33,846 nt of DNA, from the NCBI GenBank assembly GCA_019115185.1, contig DXDZ01000036.1:1-33846 (forward strand), given 5' to 3'. A program made the translations under genes and the position numbers. This DNA is from Candidatus Agathobaculum merdipullorum. Its GTDB lineage: Bacteria; Bacillota; Clostridia; Oscillospirales; Butyricicoccaceae. The notes under the pieces were generated by a model. It worked only from the letters and a program-made list of their open reading frames with translations, was not told the origin of the DNA and did no database searches. Below, in pieces: positions 15,813 to 24,593 of this stretch; the first letter of the stretch is position 1; every line of letters begins with the position of its first letter.

Positions 15813-15841
15813 ATTATAGACCACTGGGACAAGACCATCAA
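15813..15841 (-). promoter_or_regulatory. Promoter of the iolG-like gene
   Basis: On the minus strand TTGATG (complement of 15836-15841) and a perfect TATAAT (complement of 15813-15818) are 17 bases apart, about 33 bases before the start codon. Confidence 0.75.
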
Positions 15842-15937
15842 GAGCATGGCCGGAATTTCGGCGCACCGCCAAATTTTGAAAAGCATGATTGGTGAAAAAT
15901 GGCGGCACAGAAGCGCTGTGAAGCGTGCAAAAAGCCT

Positions 15938-15950
15938 GTGCATTGTGCAC
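15938..15950. promoter_or_regulatory. Candidate LacI-family operator 1
   Basis: Dyad GTGCA-TTG-TGCAC, extended by one more pair to T...A at 15937 and 15951. It has the same arms and spacing as the site at 15991. Confidence 0.65.
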
Positions 15951-15990
15951 AAAAGAGAAATGCACGGGAAAAGGGGTTTTGGGGGAAAGT

Positions 15991-16003
15991 GTGCAAAATG
16001 CAC
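15991..16003. promoter_or_regulatory. Candidate LacI-family operator 2
   Basis: Dyad GTGCA-AAA-TGCAC, lying eight bases upstream of the weak -35 (TTGTAC at 16012-16017) of the LacI-type gene. The downstream -10 is TAAAAT at 16035-16040, preceded by TGA (extended -10). Confidence 0.65.
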
Positions 16004-16095
16004 GCAATCGCTTGTACCGTGTGAGCTACTGTGATAAAATGGCTGTATATTGCAGACTACCCGCTGCAACAGCACAGGTAAAGGGGAATCAACGG

Positions 16096-17118
16096 ATGAA
16101 GGTAACTGCACAGTGGATAGCGGAGCAATGCGGCGTCTCGCGCGGCACGGTGGACCGGGTGGTAAACGGACGCCCGAACGTAGCGCCCGAGGTGCGTGAG
16201 CGTGTGCAGAAAATGATAAACGAGTATGGCTATAAAACACCGGCGCAGCGGCAGGCAGCGCGGGTGGGACGGGGCGCTTATCGCATCGGCGTGATCCTGC
16301 CGAGCTGGGATGCGTTTTTTATTCGCCGTATGCGGGAAGGCATCCGCGTGGCAGTGCATAACCGTGGCCTGAATGACGTAAATGTATTGGTGGAGGAGCT
16401 GAAAAACCGTTCGCACCGCTCATATTTTGAAGCGATCGAGCGGTTGGAGGCGCGCGGAATCGACGGCCTGATCCTGACCGCGCCGGATACGCTCGCCATG
16501 AGTGAGGAGATCGACCGGCTGGTGACGGCAGGCATTCAGGTCGTCACTTGTGACTCCGACGTGCGGCAAAGCCGCCGCCTGTATCATATCGGACAGGACA
16601 TGGTCAAATCCGGACGAGTGGCCGCGGGCCTGCTCGCGCCGTACATATCGGGCGCAGAAGTGCTGGTGGTGACCGGAAACCGCGAGTTTACCGCCCATGG
16701 GCTGCGCGTGCGCGGCTTTCTGGACCGGCTTTATGAAATTTTTGGCGGCAACGTGAATGCACACGTGATTGAAAGCGTGGAGCAGTATGAACTGACCTAT
16801 GATGGTGTTTTGCAGAACCTGCGGCAAAATCCGCGGCTGCGCGGCATCTATATGGCAAATGAATCCGTGCGCGGCTGCATGGATGCGCTGGAGCGCGCCA
16901 AGCCCGCGCGCAAAGTGCATGTGGTCTGTCATGACCTGACACCTCACGCACGGCAGTATCTGGAAGAGGGGCGGCTGGATTTCATCATCGATCAGGACTT
17001 TTCCGCGCAGACGACGCGGGCGATCGAGGTGCTGGCCCACACCCTGCGCACGGTGGAGCTACCGCGGCAGGAGATTGAATATATCCATACGAGCATTATC
17101 ACGCGAGAATTGCTCTGA
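16096..17118 (+). CDS. LacI family transcriptional regulator
   Basis: A 340-residue regulator. The N-terminal helix-turn-helix (residues 4-25, IAEQCGVSRGTVDRVVNG) is followed by the hinge helix and a periplasmic-binding-like sugar domain (about 60-330) with IGVILPSWDAFFIRRMREG and FIIDQDFSAQTTRAIE. The reading frame is open far upstream, but LacI proteins begin just before the helix-turn-helix, and an AGGGG lies before 16096, so this start is chosen. It is divergent from the iolG-like gene and only 28 bases upstream of the efflux operon in the same direction. It may regulate either one, or only itself; the two upstream dyads are its likely binding sites. Confidence 0.92.
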   Translation: MKVTAQWIAEQCGVSRGTVDRVVNGRPNVAPEVRERVQKMINEYGYKTPAQRQAARVGRGAYRIGVILPSWDAFFIRRMREGIRVAVHNRGLNDVNVLVEELKNRSHRSYFEAIERLEARGIDGLILTAPDTLAMSEEIDRLVTAGIQVVTCDSDVRQSRRLYHIGQDMVKSGRVAAGLLAPYISGAEVLVVTGNREFTAHGLRVRGFLDRLYEIFGGNVNAHVIESVEQYELTYDGVLQNLRQNPRLRGIYMANESVRGCMDALERAKPARKVHVVCHDLTPHARQYLEEGRLDFIIDQDFSAQTTRAIEVLAHTLRTVELPRQEIEYIHTSIITRELL

Positions 17119-17146
17119 ACAGCAGGAGGAGACGATTACATAACAG

Positions 17147-18472
17147 ATGAAACGGATACGAACAGGCGCTTTGCTGGCAGGGGCGCTCTGCGTGCTGACG
17201 GTTGTGCCGGCCGGCGCGATCAATACGCTGGATGTGGCCGGGGCCGGTATGTGGGCAACGACTTCCGCTGCGCAGAACGTGCTGGGGCGTGACGGCGTCA
17301 ACGCTGCGCCGCCCGTGCAGGATGCGCAGTCCATCGGTTTTACCGGGCTGGAAAAAACCGTCCGGGCCAACAATCAGACCATACGGGGCTTTCAGAAAAC
17401 GCTCAATGGCATTCAAAACACCGACCTGGATGCGCAGTTTTTCTTACAGGAAATGCAATATGAAGCCCAGTATAGCCAGTATAAAGCGGAATATGATGCA
17501 TATAACGACTTTATCAATGCACTGGGCGACCCGCAGGACCAGACCGTGCAGGCGCAGATCACTATGGCCACGCGGCTGCGCGATCTCGCGGCAGCCGGGA
17601 TGAGCGCCATGCGCAAGACGATCGACGGTCTGGATGAAGCGCAGGAGGACGCGCAGGAACAACTGGATGATACCTACACTGCGACCAAAAAGCAGCTGGA
17701 TAACATGGCAAACCAGATTGTGGTTGGCGCGCAGAGCGCGTATATCGGTATTGTCACCACGCAGGAGGGTATCGCAACACTTGACCGTAATCTGGCTTCG
17801 CTCGACCGCAATATTGCGGTGGTGGAAAAGCAGGTGGAGCTGGGCATGGCGTCCCAATTGACGCTGGATAACCTGCGTCAGACGCGCCGCACTGCAGCAG
17901 CGCAGCGCGAAACGCTCACGCTGATGCAGACGACGACCGAAAACCAGCTGTCGCTTTTGTGCGGCAACACGGCCGCAACCACGGTCAAAGTGACCACGCT
18001 GCCCACGGTGACGGAGCAGCAGCTGTCGGATATGAACTTTGAAGAGGACCTCAAAGAAGTGATGGAAAACAGCTATTCGATCTGGTCGGCGCAGGATGAG
18101 GCGCGCAAAGCCTCGAACGACTATGAGGACAATGTGACCTCGACGGTGGATGCCTACGAAGCGGCAAAACTCAATCTGGAATATGCCAAGGAGAATGCCG
18201 AAAACAGCTTCCGCAAGCTCTATCTGGATGTGCAGGACAAAAAACGCCTGCTGGATGAAGCCAAGGCCGCATATGATACAGAAAAGAAGAATTTCGATGT
18301 GGATGCGCTGCAATATGAGCGCGGCATGATCTCGCAGCTCGATTATCTGACGGCGCAGGACGATCTGGCCGCCAAGCAGGATGCGGTGAACACGGCCGAG
18401 CACGACCTGTTTACGGCCTATAATACCTATGATTGGGCCAAGCGGGGCTACATGGCAGGCGGCGCGGCATGA
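17147..18472 (+). CDS. TolC-like efflux protein of a Gram-positive RND operon
   Basis: A 441-residue secreted protein with a signal peptide (about residues 1-24, ending in VPAGA) and long amphipathic helices with heptad patterns from residue 60 to 430. The segments VEKQVELGMASQLTLDNLRQTR and YERGMISQLDYLTAQDDL are the repeated TolC/outer-membrane-efflux signature near the end of each half (each given here as adjoining motifs). No obvious beta-barrel strands are visible at the expected insertions. With an RND adaptor and pump directly downstream it should complete a three-part exporter, yet the host appears to have no outer membrane, so the protein may act as a periplasm-like or cell-wall-spanning channel. 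AGGAGGAG lies rather far (about 15 bases) from the ATG. Confidence 0.78.
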   Translation: MKRIRTGALLAGALCVLTVVPAGAINTLDVAGAGMWATTSAAQNVLGRDGVNAAPPVQDAQSIGFTGLEKTVRANNQTIRGFQKTLNGIQNTDLDAQFFLQEMQYEAQYSQYKAEYDAYNDFINALGDPQDQTVQAQITMATRLRDLAAAGMSAMRKTIDGLDEAQEDAQEQLDDTYTATKKQLDNMANQIVVGAQSAYIGIVTTQEGIATLDRNLASLDRNIAVVEKQVELGMASQLTLDNLRQTRRTAAAQRETLTLMQTTTENQLSLLCGNTAATTVKVTTLPTVTEQQLSDMNFEEDLKEVMENSYSIWSAQDEARKASNDYEDNVTSTVDAYEAAKLNLEYAKENAENSFRKLYLDVQDKKRLLDEAKAAYDTEKKNFDVDALQYERGMISQLDYLTAQDDLAAKQDAVNTAEHDLFTAYNTYDWAKRGYMAGGAA

Positions 18473-18507
18473 AGGCAAACCGGAAAAGCGAGCGACGGAG
18501 GACACAG

Positions 18508-19788
18508 ATGAAAAGCAAACGTATTTTGGCTGCCGTGATGGCGGCAGCGCTGCTCATGGGCGCAGGCTGCGGGCAGGAGCAGGAGCAAACGGAAGAGGCG
18601 CCAACCGGAACCGCGGTGGAAGTGATGACGGTTTCGTCCGGCCCGATGAACGCAGAGTATTCGGTCACGGGCAAGGTGGTGGCGGTCAACGAAGTGCAGG
18701 TTTTTCCGCTTTTGGCGGGACAGGTGCTGACGCTGCCGGTCAAGGAGGGCGATAAGGTCACCAAGGGACAGGTGCTGTTCACGGTCGATACCTCGACCGT
18801 CACCTCCACACTGGGCGCTTTGCAACAGTCGTACAGCGCCACCAAGGCCGCGACCGACGGCGCGATTTCTTCCGCGCAGCTCGGCGTAGATCAGGCGCAG
18901 ATCGGTGTGGATCAGGCGCAGCAGGCGCTGGACAACACCAAGGCGCTGTATGAAGTCGGCGCGGCAGCCGCGCAGGACGTAACACGCGCGGAGCAGGCGC
19001 TGGAACAGGCACAGGGTGCGTTGCAGCAGGCGCAGGCAGGCGTGTCGCAGGCGCAGGCGCAGCAATCGGCCTCGCTTTCCCAGATTCAGGCGTCGATGGA
19101 TCAGATCACCACGCAGGCGGCGCTTGGCACGGTCAAAGCGCCCTGCGCAGGCACGGTGACGGCGGTCAATGTGGTGCGCGGCGGCATGGCTTCGTCCGCG
19201 CAGCCCGGCGTGGTCATTGCGGAGGACGGCAAGGTGGAGGTCACCGCTTCGGTGGCGGAAGACGTTTTCACCAATATCCATGAGGGCGATAATGCGGGCG
19301 TTCTGATTTCGGTGCTGTCGGATGATATGATACAGGGCACGATCGGCTCGCTGCCCGCCGCGGCCAACGCCCAGACCAACCTGTATGACATTCCGGTTGC
19401 GCTGCCTTCGGACGCGGCGCCGCCGATCGGTGCGTTTGCGACCGTCACGTTCTATACGGCCCGCCGCAGCGATGCGCTTTCCGTGCCGACCGAGGCGATC
19501 CTGACCGGCTCGGGCGATGAGCGGTATGTGTTCGTGGTCGATGACTTCGGCGAGGGCGATACCGCCACGCGCGTGGTGGTGCAGACCGGTCTGGTCAGCA
19601 AAACCAACACCGAGATCGTGTCCGGCCTTGCCGAGGGCGACCGCGTGGTCGTCAAGGGGCAGTCCTATCTGGCGGATGGTTCGATGGTGCGCGTGGTGTC
19701 CGGTGAGGACGATGCGGCACAGGAGGACACCGCCGCAGGCGTAACGGACGCTACAACGGATGCCGCCGCCACGGACGGGGAGGGCTGA
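18508..19788 (+). CDS. RND efflux adaptor (membrane fusion) lipoprotein
   Basis: A 426-residue HlyD/AcrA-type periplasmic adaptor, anchored as a lipoprotein (signal peptide with Cys21 in MGAGC). In order: barrel-sandwich half (about 35-90, with VFPLLAGQVLTLPVKEGDKVTKGQ in two adjoining stretches), a Gln/Ala-rich coiled-coil hairpin (about 100-205), the second lipoyl half (GTVKAPCAGTVTAVNVVRGG) and the beta-barrel and membrane-proximal domains. The C-terminal tail is Asp/Thr/Ala-rich. The start at 18508 is defined by GGAGG six bases upstream; longer in-frame starts overlap the preceding gene and lack a lipoprotein signal. It links the TolC-like protein and the RND pump. Confidence 0.93.
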   Translation: MKSKRILAAVMAAALLMGAGCGQEQEQTEEAPTGTAVEVMTVSSGPMNAEYSVTGKVVAVNEVQVFPLLAGQVLTLPVKEGDKVTKGQVLFTVDTSTVTSTLGALQQSYSATKAATDGAISSAQLGVDQAQIGVDQAQQALDNTKALYEVGAAAAQDVTRAEQALEQAQGALQQAQAGVSQAQAQQSASLSQIQASMDQITTQAALGTVKAPCAGTVTAVNVVRGGMASSAQPGVVIAEDGKVEVTASVAEDVFTNIHEGDNAGVLISVLSDDMIQGTIGSLPAAANAQTNLYDIPVALPSDAAPPIGAFATVTFYTARRSDALSVPTEAILTGSGDERYVFVVDDFGEGDTATRVVVQTGLVSKTNTEIVSGLAEGDRVVVKGQSYLADGSMVRVVSGEDDAAQEDTAAGVTDATTDAAATDGEG

Positions 19789-19795
19789 CACCCCT

Positions 19796-22700
19796 ATGAA
19801 AATTGCGGAAAACTGTATCAAACACAATGTTATGACCATTCTGGCGTACATATTGGTTGTTGTGTTTGGCTTTTATTGCTTTCAGTCGCTGCCGCTGGCG
19901 CTCATGCCGGACATGGAACTGCCGGTGGCGATTGTATATTCGGCTTATTCCGGCGCGGGCCCGGAGGATATCGAGCAGCAGGTGACCCGGCCGCTTGAGT
20001 CCGCCTGCGCGGGCCTTGCGGGTCTGGAAACGCTTAGCTCGACCTCGGCGGAGAACATGTCCATGGTCATCGTGCAGTTTGCCTACGGTACCGATCTGGA
20101 TAAGGCGATGACCGATATGCGCGACAAGGTCGATCAGGCCAAGTCCATGCTGCCCGAGGACGCGACCGACCCGACTGTTATGTCGATCGACATCGACTCC
20201 ATGCCGGTTCTGATGGTCGCGCTGCGCGGCAGCGATCTGGCCAGCCTCCAGTCGATGGCGGAGGACGAAATCGCGCCTGCGCTCGAGCGGCTGGACGGCG
20301 TGGCCTCGGTGGATATTTCGGGCGGCTATGAAAACGAGGTCGCGGTCAAGACAGACGCGGCCCGCCTGAAAGGCTATAACCTGACGGTCAGCTCGGTGGC
20401 GCAGCAGATCGGTGCGGACAACATGGCTGTGCCGGGCGGCGAGCTGGACAGCGGCTCACAGACGCTGTCCGTGCGCACGGACGGCGAGTACCAGTCGATC
20501 GACGATGTGAAAAACGCGCTGATCTCGCTGCCGATGGGCGGCACCGTGCGCCTGAACCAGATCGCGGATGTTTCCTTGCAGCCCAAGGACCGCGATGCGC
20601 TGGCCAAGGTCAACGGCGAGGAATGCCTGATGCTGTCGGTCAACAAGCAGTCCGGCTCGAACACGGTGGAGATTGCCGAGCGCGCCAAAGAGCAGCTGGA
20701 CAGCCTGACCGAAAATAACGGCGCACTGGAGTGGGATCTGGTCATGGACCAGTCCGACTACATCAACATGACAGTTGACAATGCGGTTAGCAATATTTGG
20801 ATGGGTGTATTGTTCGCGGCGATCGTGCTGCTGGTGTTTTTGCGTGACTTCGGCGCGACGCTGGCGATTTCCATTGCGATGCCGTGCTGCATTCTGTTCA
20901 CCTTCCTGCTGATGTTCGCGTTTGACATTACGCTCAACATGATGTCGCTGGGCGGTATTGCGCTGGGCGTCGGCATGATTGTGGATAACTCGATCGTGGT
21001 GCTGGAAAACGTGTTCCATTACCGGGCGGACGGCTATGACCGTTGGGATTCGTGTGTCAAGGGCACGCATGAGGTTGTGCTGTCGGTCACGGCGTCTACC
21101 CTGACCACCATCGCCGTGTTCCTGCCGATCGGCCTGTCCGGCGGCTTGACCGGCATGATGTTCAAGGAATTCTGCATCACGATTGTGGCGCTGTTATCCT
21201 CGTCGCTGCTGATTTCGCTGACGCTTGTGCCGCTGCTGTGTTACATCCTGCTGGACCGCGGCGGTGTGCATCGTCTGTCGGCCGCAGCGCCGGGTCTGCG
21301 CGAGAAGGTCATCGCGGATAAGCCTGCGATACGGCTGTATAAAAAAGTGCTCAAGCTGTTTATCACACGCCGCTGGATTGGCATTGCGGTGACCGTGTGC
21401 ATCTGTGTGGTTTCGATTGCAAGCATTGCGGCGGCTGGCGCAGAGCTGATCCCGGAGATGGATCAGGGGCAGATTGATGTTTCGGTAAGCATGCCCAGCG
21501 GCTCGACCATGGAGGAAACAGCTGCGATTGAGGACCGGATCGTGCAGATTGCCGAGCAGACCGTGCCGGAGATCGATCTGGTGTATTACAGCACGGGCAG
21601 TTCGACTTCGATCATGTCGAGCGCGTCGGGCGCAAGCGTGACCATCATGCTCAAGCCGGTCGAGGAGCGCGACCGTTCGGCGGCGCAGGTTGCCGCGCAG
21701 CTGCGCCGCGATCTGGCGGATATCGCGGGCTGCGAGATCACCGTGTCGGACGCCGGTATGATGGTGATGGACAGCGGTTCGGATATCAGCGTGCAGCTGT
21801 CCGGCAAGGATTACGATGAACTGGCGCAAACCGCGGAAGATCTGGCGCGCAAGATCGAAGCGCTGCCGGACGCGGTCAATGTCGAGTCCTCCGCGGGCGA
21901 TCAGGTACCGCGCGTGGCGATCAAGGTCAACCGCGAAAATGCGTCCCGCTTCGGCCTGACAGCCGCTTCCATCGGTTCGCTGGTGCGCGGCGAGCTGACC
22001 GGCTCGGTAGCGACCACGCTGCGCATGAGCGGCGAGGAATACGATGTGACGATCTCGGGCGATGAAACGCTCACGCAGGATATGGATGCGCTCAAATCCT
22101 TGCAGCTGCCCGCGCCGACCGGCGGCACGGTGCCGCTGTCCATGGTTGCGGATGTGTATACCGAGCTGTCGCCGCAGTCGATCTCGCGCATCAACCAGTA
22201 CGAGACGGTTACGATTACGGGTGAAACCGAGTCGGGCGACAGCGTGACTATCATGCAGCAGGTAAACGACCTGATTGCAAACTATCAGATGCCCGAGGGC
22301 ATTGAGGTCGAGAACGGCGATACATCTGCATCCAGCATTGAGGAGACGACTCGTTCGCTGATGACCGCACTGATGGTGGCGATTTTGCTGGTGTATTTCA
22401 TTCTGGCAAGCCAGTTCAATTCGTTTGTGTTGCCGGTGGCGATTATGCTCATTCTGCCGATCGGCCTGCTCGGTTCGCTGCTGATGCTGTGGCCAACCGG
22501 CAACAAGGTGTCCATGGTGGCGCTGCTTGCGGTCATCATTCTGGCCGGTACGGTGGTCAACTCGTCCATCGTGCTGGTGGACTACATTTTGCAGCGCCGT
22601 GAGCGGGGCGAGGATAAGCAGACGGCTATCCTCAACGCCTGCCCGCGCCGCGTGCGGCCGGTGCTGATGACTGCGCTGACGACCATCCTCGGTCTGGTGC

Positions 22701-22915
22701 CGATGGTGTTCTCCGGCGGCGAAGGCTCGGAAATGATGAAGCCGATGGGCGTGGTGATGATGACCGGTATGGTGATCTCCACGGTGGCGACGCTGTTTAT
22801 CACACCGGTGTATTATTCGCTGACTGATGGCCTGACCGAGCGGGTGAAAAAACGCTTCCAAGGCCCGAAAAAAGAACGTCATTGGCTGAAAAAACTGAAA
22901 AAAGGCGGGGAATGA
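19796..22915 (+). CDS. RND family efflux pump (AcrB/SwrC-like)
   Basis: A 1039-residue inner-membrane transporter with the normal RND length and layout: TM1 (residues about 12-30), a large extracytoplasmic domain, TM2-6, TM7, a second extracytoplasmic domain and TM8-12. The proton-relay helix carries GVGMIVDNSIVVLENV, in which the second Asp of AcrB is Asn, a form common in Firmicutes and Bacteroidetes members. The second half has LILPIGLLGSLLMLW and GTVVNSSIVLVDYI. ATG 19796 follows the adaptor stop by seven bases, with GGGAGGG upstream. Exported substrate cannot be predicted; drugs, lipopeptides or bile acids are all possible for this family. Confidence 0.95.
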   Translation: MKIAENCIKHNVMTILAYILVVVFGFYCFQSLPLALMPDMELPVAIVYSAYSGAGPEDIEQQVTRPLESACAGLAGLETLSSTSAENMSMVIVQFAYGTDLDKAMTDMRDKVDQAKSMLPEDATDPTVMSIDIDSMPVLMVALRGSDLASLQSMAEDEIAPALERLDGVASVDISGGYENEVAVKTDAARLKGYNLTVSSVAQQIGADNMAVPGGELDSGSQTLSVRTDGEYQSIDDVKNALISLPMGGTVRLNQIADVSLQPKDRDALAKVNGEECLMLSVNKQSGSNTVEIAERAKEQLDSLTENNGALEWDLVMDQSDYINMTVDNAVSNIWMGVLFAAIVLLVFLRDFGATLAISIAMPCCILFTFLLMFAFDITLNMMSLGGIALGVGMIVDNSIVVLENVFHYRADGYDRWDSCVKGTHEVVLSVTASTLTTIAVFLPIGLSGGLTGMMFKEFCITIVALLSSSLLISLTLVPLLCYILLDRGGVHRLSAAAPGLREKVIADKPAIRLYKKVLKLFITRRWIGIAVTVCICVVSIASIAAAGAELIPEMDQGQIDVSVSMPSGSTMEETAAIEDRIVQIAEQTVPEIDLVYYSTGSSTSIMSSASGASVTIMLKPVEERDRSAAQVAAQLRRDLADIAGCEITVSDAGMMVMDSGSDISVQLSGKDYDELAQTAEDLARKIEALPDAVNVESSAGDQVPRVAIKVNRENASRFGLTAASIGSLVRGELTGSVATTLRMSGEEYDVTISGDETLTQDMDALKSLQLPAPTGGTVPLSMVADVYTELSPQSISRINQYETVTITGETESGDSVTIMQQVNDLIANYQMPEGIEVENGDTSASSIEETTRSLMTALMVAILLVYFILASQFNSFVLPVAIMLILPIGLLGSLLMLWPTGNKVSMVALLAVIILAGTVVNSSIVLVDYILQRRERGEDKQTAILNACPRRVRPVLMTALTTILGLVPMVFSGGEGSEMMKPMGVVMMTGMVISTVATLFITPVYYSLTDGLTERVKKRFQGPKKERHWLKKLKKGGE

Positions 22916-22938
22916 CGCAAAGTTCACGCAAGTGACCG

Positions 22939-22967
22939 TTGCAATTTTGCGCCGAATACGGTATGAT
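22939..22967 (+). promoter_or_regulatory. Promoter of the lipoprotein gene
   Basis: TTGCAA at 22939-22944 and TATGAT at 22962-22967 with a 17-base spacer. Expected transcription start is near 22974, inside the first arm of the following hairpin. Confidence 0.6.
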
Positions 22968-22970
22968 TAA

Positions 22971-22997
22971 GGCGGCACCGCAGGGAGCGGTGCCGCC
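22971..22997 (+). terminator. Strong hairpin at the end of the RND operon / start of the lipoprotein leader
   Basis: A 10-bp perfect GC-rich stem (GGCGGCACCG / CGGTGCCGCC) with a seven-base loop. It lacks a proper T run, so it could be a partial terminator for the pump operon or a 5'-end stem that stabilises the lipoprotein mRNA. Confidence 0.55.
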
Positions 22998-23037
22998 TGA
23001 TTTGTAGAGGAAGAGAAGAAAGAGGGAGGCGGGCTGA

Positions 23038-23757
23038 ATGAAACGATCGGTTGCCATGGTGGTGCTAGGCACCTTGCTTTTGTCCGGCTGCACCCAGCAG
23101 ACCGCAACAATGGAACCGACCACGGAGGAGACCGCGAAGACCAATGCGCAGATGCAGGCATTGGAGGCGGCAACGCAGGCAGGACTGCTCAGCGAGGATG
23201 CAACAGCGGGCCTGAGTGAACAGGAGGCGTTGCAGCAGGTTACCGGGTCCATAGATGAAACGCAGTACGACGTGGAGGCGACGGAGGAAACACTTTCCGT
23301 CGGCACAGATGCGTCGTCGTCGCGCGAATATTATGTGTTTGTGGTCAGCGACACCACCGGCCGGACGGTCGGCAAGGTGGCGGTGGACCGGGAAACCGGC
23401 GAGAAATACAATTATCTCGGGGACGGTGTGCTGGATGATTACGCTACCTTTCCGCTGTATGATGCCGAGGCCGAACAGCACAAGGGCTGGCCGGGCAGCT
23501 ATGTCAGTCCGGCGGGCGTGACGCTCACCATCACGCAGGAGGAACAAACCGGGATTGTGTATTGCTTTTCCGACGGTACGGAGGGCACGGCGGCGGTCAA
23601 CGGCGAGACGGCCAAATCTGCCGATGAGCAGATGAATTTCCTGCTCGCGGACGGGATTATCACAGTCGCCGGTGGTGGCCTGACGGGCAATTACACCGCT
23701 TTGGCTGCAAGTGATGCGCCGACCGAAGAACAGGACGCCGTACAAACAACCGAATAA
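23038..23757 (+). CDS. Lipoprotein of unknown function
   Basis: A 239-residue predicted lipoprotein with a clear lipobox (LLSGC, Cys18). A Thr/Glu/Gln-rich linker (19-60) leads to a domain with YYVFVVSDTTGRTVGKVAVDRETGEKYNY in two adjoining motifs (about residues 97-125), a pattern seen in small PepSY-like or SipL-neighbour proteins where a strand-turn-strand unit ends in a G-E-K/Y segment. The remaining C-terminal half is small-residue rich. I do not recognise a named family with confidence. GAGGGAGG precedes the ATG. It has its own promoter and a terminator shared with spoIIQ on the other strand. Confidence 0.8.
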   Translation: MKRSVAMVVLGTLLLSGCTQQTATMEPTTEETAKTNAQMQALEAATQAGLLSEDATAGLSEQEALQQVTGSIDETQYDVEATEETLSVGTDASSSREYYVFVVSDTTGRTVGKVAVDRETGEKYNYLGDGVLDDYATFPLYDAEAEQHKGWPGSYVSPAGVTLTITQEEQTGIVYCFSDGTEGTAAVNGETAKSADEQMNFLLADGIITVAGGGLTGNYTALAASDAPTEEQDAVQTTE

Positions 23758-23767
23758 AGCAAAATGC

Positions 23768-23797
23768 AAAGCCGCAGGACCATTGTCCTGCGGCTTT
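23768..23797. terminator. Terminator between the lipoprotein gene and spoIIQ
   Basis: A 13-bp perfect stem (AAAGCCGCAGGAC and its complement) with the loop CATT lies 11 bases after the lipoprotein stop and 15 bases after the convergent spoIIQ stop. The T tract on either side is short but present. Confidence 0.85.
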
Positions 23798-23812
23798 GTT
23801 GTGTTTTGCAGC

Positions 23813-24571
23813 TTATTCGACTTCACTTTCGCCCAGCAGTTCGAGCGCATCGACCGGTGTGCCTGCGCGGGCGGTCTCGACATGCAGGTGCGGGCCGAGC
23901 GCCGCTTCGGCGTCCATGGTCTCCGCAACCGTGCCGAGCGCTTCGCCTGCGGCAACGGCCTGTCCCTCTGCGACGCGCACATCGGTCAAGCCGCAGTAGG
24001 TCGAGGTCAGGTCAGCGTCGTGCGAGAGCGTGACGCAGGTGCCGTACAGCCCATCCTCGACGACCTGTTGCACCGTGCCGTCGGTCAGCGCCATGACGGT
24101 TTCACCGGCTTCAGCGGCAAAGTCCGTGCCGGTGTGCACGCGCCAGTCGCCAAAGGTCGGCTGGAACAGCAGTTCATCGCCGGAAAACGGCGTGATGACG
24201 GCACCGGAAACCGGGCGCACATAAACCGGGGCGGACACTGTTTCCACAGGTGTAGGTGCAGGTTCTGCGGTTTCGGCGGCGGTGTCGTCGGCCTCTTCCG
24301 GCTGCGTCTCATCGGGTTCATCCGTCGGCTCGGCCTCGTCCGTCTCACCGGTATCCTCGGACAGCACCGGCGTGTCCTCGGTTAGGTCGGGCAGCGGTTC
24401 CGCGGGCGTGACAATGGGCAGGCTGGCCTGTAATTCATCGTCCGCAGGTGCGGTCGCGTCCGACCAGAGCACCCACGCGGATGCTGCGATAATCAGGGCG
24501 CAGACGGTCAGGATGGTGTAGAAGCCGCGGGTCGAAAGGACTGCGGTATGTTTGGAATGGTATTGTTTCAT
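23813..24571 (-). CDS. spoIIQ: SpoIIQ-like sporulation M23 endopeptidase
   Basis: A 252-residue single-pass membrane protein: cytosolic N-terminus, TM helix about 17-36, an acidic Glu/Asp/Thr/Pro-rich linker (40-110) and an M23 (LytM) domain (about 118-240). The zinc ligands are present: His146 and Asp150 in HTGTD, and His228/His230 in PHLHVE. Bacillus subtilis SpoIIQ lacks a full set, while clostridial SpoIIQ keeps it, so this one should be an active endopeptidase. Its place directly behind spoIID, as in Clostridioides, supports the sporulation role: forespore side of the engulfment channel with SpoIIIAH. GGAGG precedes the ATG. A perfect SigF-type promoter lies upstream. Confidence 0.88.
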   Translation of the reverse strand: MKQYHSKHTAVLSTRGFYTILTVCALIIAASAWVLWSDATAPADDELQASLPIVTPAEPLPDLTEDTPVLSEDTGETDEAEPTDEPDETQPEEADDTAAETAEPAPTPVETVSAPVYVRPVSGAVITPFSGDELLFQPTFGDWRVHTGTDFAAEAGETVMALTDGTVQQVVEDGLYGTCVTLSHDADLTSTYCGLTDVRVAEGQAVAAGEALGTVAETMDAEAALGPHLHVETARAGTPVDALELLGESEVE

Positions 24572-24593
24572 ATCCCTTTACCTCCGTTTTCCT

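Larger units (their letters stand above)
15781..16095. other. Divergent regulatory region between iolG-like gene and LacI-type regulator
   Basis: These 315 bases hold no gene that I can support. They contain the iolG promoter near 15813-15841, two GTGCA-N3-TGCAC dyads (15938-15950 and 15991-16003) with additional half-sites at 15925 and 15961, and the promoter of the LacI-type gene near 16032-16040. Confidence 0.75.

Noticed and set aside
18448-19851. Long minus-strand open frame (467 codons) opposite the RND adaptor gene
   Set aside because: It is rich in His, Arg and Gly, has no recognisable domain or ribosome site, and lies opposite a clearly real adaptor gene; it is a by-product of GC-rich codon use. 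The same holds for the 577-codon frame opposite the RND pump.
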